DNA from: Peribacillus simplex
Lineage (GTDB): Bacteria > Bacillota > Bacilli > Bacillales > DSM-1321
Direction: 5' to 3'
NCBI RefSeq assembly: GCF_900156045.1
Contig: NZ_FTMX01000011.1
Location: 1 to 64,000, forward strand
DNA: 64,000 bases
Position numbers and translations under genes: made by a program. This document shows positions 1 to 7,706 of this stretch, piece after piece (position 1 is the stretch's first letter; the number at the start of each line of letters is the position of its first letter). The notes beneath the pieces were generated by a model. It made no database searches. It saw only the letters and a program-made list of their open reading frames with translations, and was not told where the DNA came from.

Positions 1-230
1 GAAATGGCGCTGACCGTATCATTTTTCAACACATCATCAGTCGCAACCGATTGAGCGAAATCATAAGACTTTGTTAAAATATTCACTAACTCAGTTAGTT
101 GTGGTAACTGCTCGACTAAAGTGTTCAATGATTCCTGAACCTCAGGCTTTAATAATTGGTCCAGTACATCTAATTGTTTTTGGCGGGCATTAAGTTGTTC
201 AGTTTGTGATTGGGTAATCGTTTCTGACAT
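1..230 (-). CDS. DUF1641 family protein, partial (YrhD/YjgD-like)
   Basis: The first 76 residues are present; the 3' part lies beyond the window edge. The N-terminus is polar and Gln/Glu-rich, followed by a segment containing LNTLVEQLPQLTELVNIL and YDFAQSVATDD, typical of DUF1641 proteins. In Bacillus these small proteins are usually encoded next to formate dehydrogenase-like oxidoreductases (yrhE/yrhD, yjgC/yjgD); their biochemical role is not settled. The ATG at 228-230 has an AAGGAG box about 7 nt upstream on the minus strand. The expected oxidoreductase partner cannot be checked because the sequence stops. Family assignment is by recognition of the motif only. Confidence 0.7.
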   Translation of the reverse strand, partial: MSETITQSQTEQLNARQKQLDVLDQLLKPEVQESLNTLVEQLPQLTELVNILTKSYDFAQSVATDDVLKNDTVSAI

Positions 231-548
231 ATCCAATTCTCCTTTGCAATAAGCATTTTGTTGATGTAAATAGAAAAACTTGTAAAATATTACACAATAT
301 GTGACAAGAAAAAATACTAACAAAAATGTAATAAAAGCTAAACTATAGTATATCCCTTTAGTGGCTTGAAAACAGCTGATTTTTTAAAAAAGATTCATAA
401 AATAATCTTTTCCTGCTTATTTAAGTACAGAATCTGCTGGTATATTCCATTCTTTACCTAAAATGGACTTTGAGGGTGACTATCTTCATCGCCTGTCATA
501 CATATTTCCATCTTGATTTGCCATCCTAAAAGTTGGAGGTGAAAAAAT
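231..548. other. Intergenic region without a gene
   Basis: These 318 bases separate the divergent DUF1641 gene and the small ORF at 549. They are AT-rich and contain poly-A tracts near 290-330. No ORF with a ribosome-binding site and no clear terminator hairpin was seen. Promoters for both flanking genes presumably lie here, but no convincing -35/-10 pair can be named. Confidence 0.5.
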
Positions 549-719
549 GTGACTGATTCAGAATCTAAACTTACAGAAGAGAATGATGATAAGAAGCTTC
601 ATAAACTGGTTGGCAGTATGGAATATACTGAAGCGCAACTATTGGAAGGCATGAATGGAATTTCTGAAGTTTACCTCAAAAACAGTGAGGAAGGCACGTC
701 GGAAACATCTGATAAATAA
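549..719 (+). CDS. Small acidic hypothetical protein, 56 aa
   Basis: A GTG start at 549 is preceded by GGAGG at 536-540 with about 8 nt spacing; the overlapping ATG at 547 is followed at once by a stop, so GTG is the only workable start. The product is hydrophilic and acidic, with a Ser/Glu/Thr-rich tail (EEGTSETSDK), and has no membrane segment or recognisable motif. It stands alone, followed by a decayed gene fragment. Function unknown; the call rests on the good ribosome-binding site and coding-like composition. Confidence 0.5.
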   Translation: MTDSESKLTEENDDKKLHKLVGSMEYTEAQLLEGMNGISEVYLKNSEEGTSETSDK

Positions 720-742
720 TATTGTTGTGTAATTATACTTAA

Positions 743-946
743 AATATCAGGAACAACCGTAAACAATGGCTTGAGGAAAACATACAAAGCGTGGAAGATA
801 AATTCGCCAACGGCGAGCTGGATAGTCTGGATGTCATTCGCCAGTATGGTGTCATCATCGATTATGCAACGAATAAAGTCCTGCCAGAATCAACAAAACA
901 GTTCCGTGAATCCATGAAAACCCGTTCATTGGCTTATTGGAAGTAA
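743..946 (+). pseudogene. C-terminal remnant of a hydantoinase B/oxoprolinase family gene
   Basis: An open frame of 67 codons starts directly after an in-frame stop (740-742) with no start codon or ribosome-binding site. Its translation includes LDVIRQYGVIIDYATNKVLP, which resembles the extreme C-terminus of N-methylhydantoinase B/acetone carboxylase-type subunits (usual pattern: region ending in a YGVVID-like motif followed by a short tail). Intact family members are over 500 residues, so this is a deletion relic. It may be a leftover of an older hydantoin- or ureide-type catabolic locus. A family search with the 67 residues would confirm or refute this. Confidence 0.55.
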
Positions 947-955
947 CGTGAAAAA

Positions 956-1024
956 GGTTCCGAATTCATTCGGAACCCCTGACTGCAGATGAACTCGAAA
1001 AGACGAGTTTGCCTGCAGTTTTTT
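956..1024 (+). terminator. Two adjacent terminator-like hairpins
   Basis: The first hairpin (956-977) has a perfect 10-bp stem, GGTTCCGAAT against ATTCGGAACC, but no T-run. The second (982-1019) has an outer stem ACTGCAG/CTGCAGT and an inner stem ACTCG/CGAGT, followed by six T. The second hairpin has relatives at 10559-10604 and 47709-47747, each followed by the same degenerate repeat, so it may be part of a repeated unit. Confidence 0.6.
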
Positions 1025-1033
1025 CTTTGAAAA

Positions 1034-1088
1034 AAGTTGCAGTTGATTTCAGGTATCCGCTCCCTTTCCGCCGAGTGCCTGGAGCGGT
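1034..1088. repeat. Degenerate relic of the GC-rich interspersed element
   Basis: The stretch from 1036 reads TTGCAGTTGATTTCAGGTAT, then TCCGCTCCCTTTCCGCCGAG and TGCCTGGAGCGG. It matches segments at 10615-10670 and, less well, 3340-3370 and 47757-47785. In reverse complement it resembles one end of the intact elements at 34862, 36880, 45868 and 48657 (GGAGCGG, GCGGAAAG, AAATCAAC). Read as an old, decayed, oppositely oriented copy. Confidence 0.5.
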
Positions 1089-1096
1089 AATCAATC

Positions 1097-1681
1097 TTAA
1101 TGGAAGCCCATCAATTCCTTCACATGTTTACAATTATTTCTTGAAGTGAGCATTTCCAAGAGCGTAAAGGCAACATCGAAAGCTGTGGATGGATTGTAGG
1201 ATGTAATGATATTGTCCGTGACGACAATCGGTTCATTAACGACAATCGCACCAAAATCTTTTAGCTGCCCCTGTCTCTTGCTGGTTGGATGGGTGTATGT
1301 AGTGGCCTTTCTTCCATTCAATATCCCGCTTTTTCCTAGTGGGAGAGAACCTACACAAATGGTTGCTATGATTTTGTTCTTATCATGAAAATGCTTGATC
1401 ACATCAAGAAACCTCTGATCATAGGCATCCTCATAGAAACCGGCTTCTTCAAAACCTCCTGGAATGGCCAAAGCATCGAAGTCATCAAGGTTCACTTGAT
1501 CGAGGGTCAATTCCGGCTGCACGATGAAATTCCATGTGCATTTCAATTGTTCATGAAGTCCCACCGTAACCAGGTCAGTCGTACCATCACCCTCTAATTT
1601 ATTCCAGCCCAATACATCTGTAAACACACTTGCTTCAACCGCTTCGAATCCATTTGATAGCAGCATCAATACTTTTTTCAT
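1097..1681 (-). CDS. DJ-1/PfpI family protein (class I glutamine amidotransferase-like)
   Basis: The 194-aa product has the DJ-1/ThiJ/PfpI fold signature: an N-terminal strand and turn with Glu (NGFEAVEAS, residues 10-18), a central FDALAIPGG, and the nucleophile elbow IATICVGSLPLGKSGIL with Cys109 as the expected reactive cysteine. The family includes glyoxalase III/protein deglycase-like and chaperone-like enzymes; which activity applies here cannot be told. The length is normal for a single-domain member. The gene is divergent from the Lrp-type regulator at 1831, separated by about 150 bp, so that regulator may act on it. Cytoplasmic; no signal peptide. Confidence 0.85.
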   Translation of the reverse strand: MKKVLMLLSNGFEAVEASVFTDVLGWNKLEGDGTTDLVTVGLHEQLKCTWNFIVQPELTLDQVNLDDFDALAIPGGFEEAGFYEDAYDQRFLDVIKHFHDKNKIIATICVGSLPLGKSGILNGRKATTYTHPTSKRQGQLKDFGAIVVNEPIVVTDNIITSYNPSTAFDVAFTLLEMLTSRNNCKHVKELMGFH

Positions 1682-1830
1682 CGTGCATCCCCCTTATTTA
1701 TATTTGTATTTATTATATAAAAAGCGAATTCCCTAATACATAAGATAAATTACGTAATCGTTTTATTTCTATTTATTTTATAATGTATTTAGGTGAATTT
1801 TATTAATAATAAAAAGTGGGAGTGATTGAA

Positions 1831-2262
1831 ATGGATCGAACGGACAAAAAGATACTTTCCTTGCTGGAGATTAATGGGCGCATGTCCATGAAAGAACTGG
1901 CACATGAAGTTTCCTTAACGGCTCCAGCAACGAAAGAACGTGTGAATAAATTAGAGGAAAGCGGAGTGATAAAAGGATATAAAACTGAAATATCCCTTGA
2001 AAAACTTGATAGGAGCATAACGGCATTCATATTATTCGAAACGGACAGATGCAAAGACTTTTATCAATTTAGCTTGAACCATCCGGAAGTACTGGAATGC
2101 CACCGGTTAGCAGGTCAATATAGTTATTTGATTAAAATAAGTACATTTTCCATGGAAACGCTGGAAGACTTCGTCGATGAAGCCATTAAATATGGGAAAT
2201 CGTCCACACATCTGATATTTTCTTCCGCAACGAAAAATGTTTTTTCAGGAGAGGAGATATAA
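1831..2262 (+). CDS. Lrp/AsnC family transcriptional regulator
   Basis: The 143-aa protein has an N-terminal winged helix-turn-helix (residues 1-60: DRTDKKILSLLEINGRMS, then SMKELAHEVSLTAPATKERV) and a C-terminal RAM-type ligand domain (about 65-140; ECHRLAGQYSYLIKIS). Lrp/AsnC proteins usually sense amino acids and form dimers or octamers. A GTG at 1816 is in frame, but the GTGGGAGTG ribosome-binding site overlaps it and sits 6-7 nt before the ATG at 1831, so 1831 is chosen. It is divergent from the DJ-1/PfpI gene, a common arrangement for a regulator and its target. Confidence 0.85.
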   Translation: MDRTDKKILSLLEINGRMSMKELAHEVSLTAPATKERVNKLEESGVIKGYKTEISLEKLDRSITAFILFETDRCKDFYQFSLNHPEVLECHRLAGQYSYLIKISTFSMETLEDFVDEAIKYGKSSTHLIFSSATKNVFSGEEI

Positions 2263-2389
2263 ATCGGTTTTAACCATTTACTATCCATATTTTTAATATA
2301 TGGGCAATCAGCAGGAAAAAGCTCCATCCATATAGAAAGTAAATAGTAACAAAAATCACAGTTGGAGTTCAAAAAGGGAGTGGAGAAGA

Positions 2390-3220
2390 GTGAGTTTTGT
2401 TTATGAGGAAGATATAATAATGGAATTCCTTTTACAGAATAAAAGTGAGTTTGAAGAATATCTTTTATCAGCAGCGGTCAATGTAAGGGATAAAATCGAA
2501 GAAATCCTTCTGATTGGAAATGTCGACCTTTTGAATAATGCACATAAGCTCATCCGTTATATAGTGGAACAGAATGAAACGGATTTGATTGCCTTTGCCG
2601 AACAAGAGGGAGTTACGTGGGCAACCCACTCCTTGACGCTTTCATTCAAGCTGGAATGGATTCAGGCCCTTCGCAGAACGCTTTGGACGTTTCTCTATAA
2701 GTTTGAACAAGAAAAGGAAGCGTTTATTGAGGATTCCATAGTATTTTTTGAATTAGAGAAAAAAGTGAATGAAAAAGTTGATGTTTTTCTAAAATCCTTT
2801 TTCGTCAGTTATTCCGATTATAAAGACAAATTGATTCTCGCTCAGCAAAACTTGGTGGAAAATCTATCCGTCCCGATCATTCCCGTCACTCCCACCACCT
2901 GTGTCCTTCCGTTAATTGGGACAATCGATTATTCACGAATACAGATAATAGAAGAAAAAGTATTGATGGAGATAGGTAAACTGCGGATAACGACCTTGAT
3001 CTTGGATTTGTCCGGTATCATCGAAATGGAAGTTGAAATGATCAATGATTTGATGAAAATCCTCGATGGAACGGCAATGATGGGGTGTAAGGCTGTGGTG
3101 ACTGGATTACGCCCAGAGGTTGTAACGAAAATGATCCGTGCAGGAATTCAGCTCGATAATAAAGCAGAGACCAAGGGTACACTGCAGCAGGCCTTGAAGG
3201 ACTATCTTGTAGTCACCTAA
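2390..3220 (+). CDS. RsbR-like stressosome paralogue with STAS domain
   Basis: The 276-aa protein has an N-terminal all-helical, non-haem globin-like region (about 10-160) and a C-terminal STAS domain (about 165-272) containing VLPLIGTID, LILDLSGI and KAVVTGLRPEVV. This is the plan of RsbR co-antagonists that build the stressosome and relay environmental stress to sigma-B. One of the two conserved phospho-acceptors is retained (Thr238 in VVTGLRPE). The other, normally the Thr of a DT pair, aligns with Val215 (the D position is Glu214). The start is GTG 2390 after GGGAGTGGAG; an ATG at 2420 with GAGGAA is a real alternative. Confidence 0.8.
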   Translation: MSFVYEEDIIMEFLLQNKSEFEEYLLSAAVNVRDKIEEILLIGNVDLLNNAHKLIRYIVEQNETDLIAFAEQEGVTWATHSLTLSFKLEWIQALRRTLWTFLYKFEQEKEAFIEDSIVFFELEKKVNEKVDVFLKSFFVSYSDYKDKLILAQQNLVENLSVPIIPVTPTTCVLPLIGTIDYSRIQIIEEKVLMEIGKLRITTLILDLSGIIEMEVEMINDLMKILDGTAMMGCKAVVTGLRPEVVTKMIRAGIQLDNKAETKGTLQQALKDYLVVT

Positions 3221-3234
3221 AATCGTGAAGTTGG

Positions 3235-3262
3235 AGTCGCCATGTTTTGGTGACTTTTTTTT
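3235..3262 (+). terminator. Rho-independent terminator after the RsbR-like gene
   Basis: The stem AGTCGCCA pairs with TGGTGACT (one G-T pair) and is followed by a run of eight T. It lies 15 bp after the stop codon. Confidence 0.75.
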
Positions 3263-3322
3263 GTAGGTAATTTGGAATATAAAGGAAGTTTATTTACAGT
3301 TTTATCTTTTTCAAATAAGTAA

Positions 3323-3450
3323 ATGGAATGGGGAAACCAGAAATCCGTCCCCTTTACGCCGGTTGACTGCCAAGCCCTCATCAATGCAGGCATCTCCGGG
3401 GTCTTGGCTAGCCAGTCATTCGGCAGGAGTTTCGCGAAGAACCATTCAAA
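3323..3450. repeat. Degenerate relic of the GC-rich interspersed element
   Basis: The segment AGAAATCCGTCCCCTTTACG, a GGGGTCTTGGCTAGCCAGTC block and a GGCAGGAGTTTCGCGAAGAA block match the layout at 10620-10730. Both resemble, in reverse complement, the intact elements at 34-49 kb (TTTCCGCGGGGC, GGGGTCTC, GGGAGTCTCGCA). The C-terminal codons of the GNAT gene on the minus strand abut or slightly overlap its right end. No intact ends or target duplication can be seen. Confidence 0.45.
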
Positions 3451-3976
3451 GAGGCTTCAGCAAGGAATAGACATATGTATCATGAGGGATACCGTTTTGG
3501 TAAATATAACTCCTTAATATTCCTTCCTGGATGAAGCCCAGCTTAAGCAAGAGCTCACTTGATGGCTTGTTTTCCAGGAAAACGACTGCGCCGATGCGGG
3601 TTAAATCAAGGTCGTTGAAGCCGTAAGCGATAATTTCTTTAAGAGCTTCTGACGCAAATCCTTTCCGCCAATGTGCTGGATCGATTTCATAACCAATTTC
3701 CGCCCGTCTGTATTTATGACTGTGGGCATGAAAACCGATGGTACCAATCAATTCCTGTGTATCTTTTCTTTCAATTCCCCATCGGATTGCTCTTTTTTCA
3801 AGATAGTTTTTCGCAAAAGACGCTATGATATCCTTCGCCTGTTCGACATTTTCCAATGAATCCTGCCCATAAAAGCGGGTGACTTCATCTTTTGATAAGC
3901 ATTGGAAAACAGCTTCCGCATCACTTTCACGAATTTCCCGAAAGCATAACCTTTCCGTGTTCAATACAGGAAACAT
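3446..3976 (-). CDS. GNAT family N-acetyltransferase (RimJ/RimL type)
   Basis: The 176-aa product starts LNTERLCFREIRESDAEAVF and has GIERKDTQELIGTIGFH, AEIGYEIDPAHWRKGFASEAL (acetyl-CoA pyrophosphate loop RKGFA at 104-108) and VVFLENKPSSELLLKLGF. This is the order of motifs of Acetyltransf_3 enzymes acting on N-terminal or amino groups of proteins or small molecules. The specific acceptor is unknown. The ATG has a GAGGG box on the minus strand. It is monocistronic and ends at the relic repeat. Confidence 0.85.
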   Translation of the reverse strand: MFPVLNTERLCFREIRESDAEAVFQCLSKDEVTRFYGQDSLENVEQAKDIIASFAKNYLEKRAIRWGIERKDTQELIGTIGFHAHSHKYRRAEIGYEIDPAHWRKGFASEALKEIIAYGFNDLDLTRIGAVVFLENKPSSELLLKLGFIQEGILRSYIYQNGIPHDTYVYSLLKPL

Positions 3977-4133
3977 TTTTTTCCCTCCTCATATATCAGT
4001 TTTACATCTATTCGGTCTCCGCGATGGTTTTTCCTTTATTATGAAGTGCCTATTTTGCCGGTATTTTCGGTGGTAATCGGACAAGCTAACAATAGTTCAA
4101 CATAAATAGCTTTGAATGAAGGGGAGACAGATC

Positions 4134-4280
4134 ATGGGAAAAAAACATCGTAACCGTACCGGTTCACCGAAAAAGAATAACCATATTCCGAAAGCGGACA
4201 TCATTGCAGAACATGAAGCACACGGTAAGGAATATTCTGCGAATAAACGAAAGAACGGCCCTGGGTCCAATACAGATTGA
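4134..4280 (+). CDS. Small basic hypothetical protein, 48 aa
   Basis: The ATG at 4134 follows AAGGGGAGA with about 8 nt spacing, and the gene is closed by a terminator hairpin at 4294. The product is very hydrophilic, rich in Lys, Asn, His and Gly (start MGKKHRNRTGSPKKNN, end KRKNGPGSNTD), with no membrane segment. Size and composition recall small acid-soluble or minor spore proteins of bacilli, but I do not recognise a family, so the spore link is only a guess. Confidence 0.6.
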   Translation: MGKKHRNRTGSPKKNNHIPKADIIAEHEAHGKEYSANKRKNGPGSNTD

Positions 4281-4293
4281 GTAAAACTTAGTG

Positions 4294-4329
4294 ACCGCTC
4301 TTGCCTTAAAAGGCAGGGCGGTTGTTTCT
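4294..4329 (+). terminator. Rho-independent terminator of the 48-aa gene
   Basis: Outer stem ACCGC/GCGGT and inner stem TTGCC(T)/(A)GGCA, followed by TTGTTTCTT, 13 bp after the stop codon. Confidence 0.65.
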
Positions 4330-4391
4330 TGCCACCAAAGGGTTCATCCTATATCTTAAAGAATGAAGAAGCATTGAAGGGAGTTAGGATG

Positions 4392-5357
4392 ATGAAAGCA
4401 CTTGTCTTTGATGATTTTGGCGGGCCGGAAGTTCTGTCTGTAAGGGAAATTGCAGAACCTGAACATTCAAGATCAGCCGTGATCGTACGAATGAAAGCAA
4501 TCGGATTGAATTTTGCTGATGTATATAGAAGGAAAGGGAATTATCATTTGGTGGGTGATCCCCCATTTATTCTAGGTTATGAGGGGGCAGGGGTCATCGA
4601 ATATGTCGGGGAAGATGTCCATCATGTGAAAGCCGGTGATCGTGTCGGGTTCGCTGATGTTCCCCATGCCAATGCGGAGCTGGTTTCAGTTCCAGCTGAT
4701 AAGCTGTTACCGCTGCCTGAGGGCATTTCCTTTGAAACGGCCGCATCCGTTTTACTTCAAGGATTGACTGCCCAATATTTAACTCATGACAGTCATCAAG
4801 TTAAAGAAGGAGAAACCATTCTGGTCCATGCCGCTGCTGGGGGAGTCGGTCAATTACTGACACAGATGATCAAGATGAAGGGCGGTCGGGTCATTGGCTT
4901 GACCTCATCAAATGATAAAGCGGCGGTTGCCAAACAAATGGGTGCGGATCATGTTTTCCTTTACGGTTCGGACTGGGTGGAATCCATCAAGGATGTAACC
5001 GGCGGTGAAGGCGTTGATGTCGTTTATGAATCAGTGGGTCAAACCTTGATGGATAGTTTCGAGGCGACCAAGACTGGAGGAACGGTTGTATTTTTTGGGA
5101 TGGCAGGCGGTGATCCAGAGAAAATCGATCCAAGAATGCTAATGGATACATCGAAAGCATTAATAGGTGGAGACCTTTGGAATGTCCTGACCACCCATGA
5201 AGAACGGACAAGAAGAACAGCAGAGCTGTTTCAATGGATTCTGTCGGGGGAAATCCTCATCAAAGAACCGACTCTTTTCTCTTTGGAAAATGGGGCGGAT
5301 GCCCATAGACTTCTTGAAAGCCGGAAAAGTTCGGGGAAAATATTATTAATGCCATAA
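4392..5357 (+). CDS. Quinone oxidoreductase-like zinc-free MDR family dehydrogenase
   Basis: The 321-aa protein is a medium-chain dehydrogenase/reductase of the NADPH:quinone reductase group: GroES-like N-terminal domain (FGGPEVLSVREI, GLNFADVYRRKGNY, LGYEGAGVIEYVG) and Rossmann domain with the nucleotide loop HAAAGGVGQLL (AAAGGVG at 147-153). The catalytic-zinc residues of alcohol dehydrogenases are absent, as usual for this group. It would reduce quinones or enones using NADPH in the cytoplasm. ATG 4392 is chosen because the AAGGGAG box is 8 nt upstream; ATG 4389 is possible. A longer frame from a TTG at 4329 would start inside the terminator and is rejected. Confidence 0.85.
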   Translation: MKALVFDDFGGPEVLSVREIAEPEHSRSAVIVRMKAIGLNFADVYRRKGNYHLVGDPPFILGYEGAGVIEYVGEDVHHVKAGDRVGFADVPHANAELVSVPADKLLPLPEGISFETAASVLLQGLTAQYLTHDSHQVKEGETILVHAAAGGVGQLLTQMIKMKGGRVIGLTSSNDKAAVAKQMGADHVFLYGSDWVESIKDVTGGEGVDVVYESVGQTLMDSFEATKTGGTVVFFGMAGGDPEKIDPRMLMDTSKALIGGDLWNVLTTHEERTRRTAELFQWILSGEILIKEPTLFSLENGADAHRLLESRKSSGKILLMP

Positions 5358-5757
5358 CAAGTCATGAGGGCTTTCCATTTTAAATGGGGCCCATTTCTTT
5401 TACCCGAATAGCGGCCTGCCTGGATTCAACACCTTATTCATACTGATGTTCAAAACCTTTTTCAGTTCCTTTATATAGACCCATTCTTAGACCCTTAGAA
5501 TAACTCCGCATAAATGCCCTTGCCCATGCAGGGGTCATGGCCTGCCTTCAAAAAAAAATGCTGTCCAAGTTCCCTTATCCACAAAATCCATATGCAATAC
5601 ACGAATTCAGGGGAGAAATCCACAATGGCCAATCACCAAACCACACTCGCCATTCTGCAATTCACAGCCGTCCATCGTTACAAGCAAAAAAAAAGAGAAC
5701 GGATCCGTTCTCTTGGAAAACAAATGACCTATTAAAAGGTTTAAACCGGATGATTTT
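5358..5757. other. Intergenic region with one terminator
   Basis: The 400 bases between two convergent genes contain no ORF with a ribosome-binding site. The only clear structure is the minus-strand terminator at 5693-5714. A C/A-rich stretch from 5580 to 5690 shows nothing recognisable. Confidence 0.5.
5687..5714 (-). terminator. Terminator of the 463-aa gene
   Basis: A perfect 22-bp palindrome centred on GGATCC (arms AAGAGAACGG and its complement) is preceded on the plus strand by a run of A (5687-5694), which is the T-tract on the minus strand. Confidence 0.75.
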
Positions 5758-7149
5758 TTAAGAGGAAATGGGGAGAGCGTCGAGACGCTCCTTTTGAATC
5801 GCGAAATAGGATTGGAGGGTTTCCTTTTTCTTAGTGAGAGGGAAGTTCCGGACAGCTGGGGCCACAGCATGATTGCCGAATTTAAGAATCAAGGTCAACA
5901 GCTTGTCCAACTGGTCATATGTATCGTTTCTAATGCGCATCATATATTCGGCCGCGGCCTGCTTATCAGCATCGGTACTTTTCCTTTTTCCTTCTGCCTG
6001 AAATTCTTCTGTCACTGACTTTACACGGGAAATGAGCCATGTTTCGCACCAGTCGTTCAGCACATGACGGATGAAGTCTGCTTGATGGTACTTTTGGAGA
6101 ATGGGCTTGATATGTTCTGCCATTTTCAAATCATTCACTTCCCGGCAGAGAGCTTTCTCGGAGATGTTTCTATGAAAATGAACGCGTTCAAGCAGGCTTT
6201 TGATGGATTCCGCCTGGTGGGCATACTTGACCATCTGTTCCAATGCTTCATTGTACATGATCTTGCTTAAATAGGCAGAGGCTTGTTTGGGGGCAAGAAG
6301 TAACTGCTCTTTGGCAGGAATCGCCTGGCCAAATTTCTTAAGAGAATGAGAATAGACGAAACGGGCTAACTTCTGCAGTTCCATTTGGATATCATTGGAG
6401 ATGTTTGTCGTTTCCTGCAGAAATGAACGGAAAATATATTTGCCTACCCGTTCCAATTCCCTGCATACAGAATCATTGATATGCCCAAGGTAGCCAGAGT
6501 CAAAGATCGTTCTCCGCAACCATGTCCGTTCCGACCTATTTTCCTTATACTGCTCCAAGATGCCTTCTGTAAAGGTGAATACCAGGATTTCTTTCTTTGA
6601 AAAAGCCTTGCTAGCAAAAGAAATCGTCACTACATGGCCTAAAGCGGCATGGATGGCATCGACTGCATCCAATAGGCGCTTCCTCGTGAATTGCGAGTTG
6701 GAATCAGGAACGATTTCATTATAATCGAATAGAACTTCTTCAGACTTCAAAACAGACATTCGGAAAGCGCCCATGAGCAGCAGCCGTTTTCCATGAATCG
6801 TTAAGGTTTTGAAAGCATCGCAATAAAAGAAACGGTATTTCTTGCAATAACGGTCCGTCTTCCTGTTATAGCCAAGATTACTTGCAGGACCAAGGTTAAA
6901 CTTATATAAAATATCTTCACCTTGATGAACAGGCACAAACACTCTTTTTAGTGATCCTTGTGGTGCGGTGAATTTATTGATGATCTGCCTTAAGTACTTT
7001 TCTGTCGTTCCGACTCCTCGGGCCATCATATGAAGCGGGCTCTGGATGACACCGTCCCAATCACTGTGGAGCAAGGCGTACAAACACGTATCGAATTCAG
7101 TGGAAGATACATTCCTTAATAGGTATTGGTAAGTTTCTTCGTAAATCAT
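5758..7149 (-). CDS. Hypothetical protein, 463 aa
   Basis: I do not recognise this family. The protein is soluble, with no signal peptide or membrane segment. The first ~100 residues (VGTTEKYLRQIINKFTAP, then basic residues such as NRKTDRYCKKYRFFY) could form a winged-helix DNA-binding domain. The middle and C-terminal parts look mainly helical and charged, with a possible amphipathic segment near 370-420 (VKSVTEEFQAEGKRKSTDAD). This plan resembles replication-initiator-like or regulatory proteins, but no defining motif is seen. It is a single gene with its own terminator; composition is like the neighbours. The ATG at 7149 is followed by IYEETYQYLL; a weak GGGGGCGAAG box lies upstream. Confidence 0.6.
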   Translation of the reverse strand: MIYEETYQYLLRNVSSTEFDTCLYALLHSDWDGVIQSPLHMMARGVGTTEKYLRQIINKFTAPQGSLKRVFVPVHQGEDILYKFNLGPASNLGYNRKTDRYCKKYRFFYCDAFKTLTIHGKRLLLMGAFRMSVLKSEEVLFDYNEIVPDSNSQFTRKRLLDAVDAIHAALGHVVTISFASKAFSKKEILVFTFTEGILEQYKENRSERTWLRRTIFDSGYLGHINDSVCRELERVGKYIFRSFLQETTNISNDIQMELQKLARFVYSHSLKKFGQAIPAKEQLLLAPKQASAYLSKIMYNEALEQMVKYAHQAESIKSLLERVHFHRNISEKALCREVNDLKMAEHIKPILQKYHQADFIRHVLNDWCETWLISRVKSVTEEFQAEGKRKSTDADKQAAAEYMMRIRNDTYDQLDKLLTLILKFGNHAVAPAVRNFPLTKKKETLQSYFAIQKERLDALPISS

Positions 7150-7349
7150 AAGGCTTCGCCCCCTTTGGCATCCAACCTATTCTAGAGTCTATATAAACAT
7201 TAAATCGATAAAAGTAGCATCGTTGGAGCAAATGATATTGGCAGTTTTTTTACGTTATTTCGATATTTTAAAAAATAGTAAATTAGTTGTACAAAAGTGA
7301 TAAAATGGGTAAATGGGAACATACATGACAAGGAGAGATTTTTAAAACC

Positions 7350-7706
7350 ATGATAATTTCATTACTCGTTTTCATCTTGAAAGGAATTTTATTGAAGATG
7401 CCATTTGCCATATTGGGACTTTCCTTGATTCCGCAGAGATGGACAAACGCAATCACCAAAAAGGAGATACCTTTTTTCATTGAACAGGTGCTGAGACTTT
7501 TAGTTTCTGCTGCCATACTTTTTTTCGTTATCGATATCATGCTGCTGGATCTCACTCCCGCTGCATTCTTTTCGAGTTTTGCCATTATACTTGGGCTCAT
7601 TCTCATCATCGATTCAAGAATTTATGTGTACAGTGCCAGTGATTCTTCTAGCACCCGACGGAATCGGAGGGGAAATGAAACAGCAAAGCAATCAAAAACA
7701 CCTTGA
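7350..7706 (+). CDS. Hypothetical membrane protein, 118 aa
   Basis: The product has three probable membrane segments: residues 1-25 (IISLLVFILKGILLKMPFAI), 48-67 (LLVSAAILFFVIDIMLLDL) and 70-88 (AAFFSSFAIILGLILIID). A basic, Ser/Thr/Arg-rich cytoplasmic tail follows (SSSTRRNRRGNETAKQ). AGGAGAG lies 12 nt before the ATG. Its stop overlaps the TTG start assumed for the next gene (TTGA), suggesting translational coupling and a shared role at the membrane. No family recognised. Confidence 0.65.
   Translation: MIISLLVFILKGILLKMPFAILGLSLIPQRWTNAITKKEIPFFIEQVLRLLVSAAILFFVIDIMLLDLTPAAFFSSFAIILGLILIIDSRIYVYSASDSSSTRRNRRGNETAKQSKTP

Noticed and set aside
4329-4391. Upstream TTG start for the quinone oxidoreductase
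   Set aside because: It begins in the tail of the preceding terminator and lacks a ribosome-binding site; ATG 4392 fits the family.
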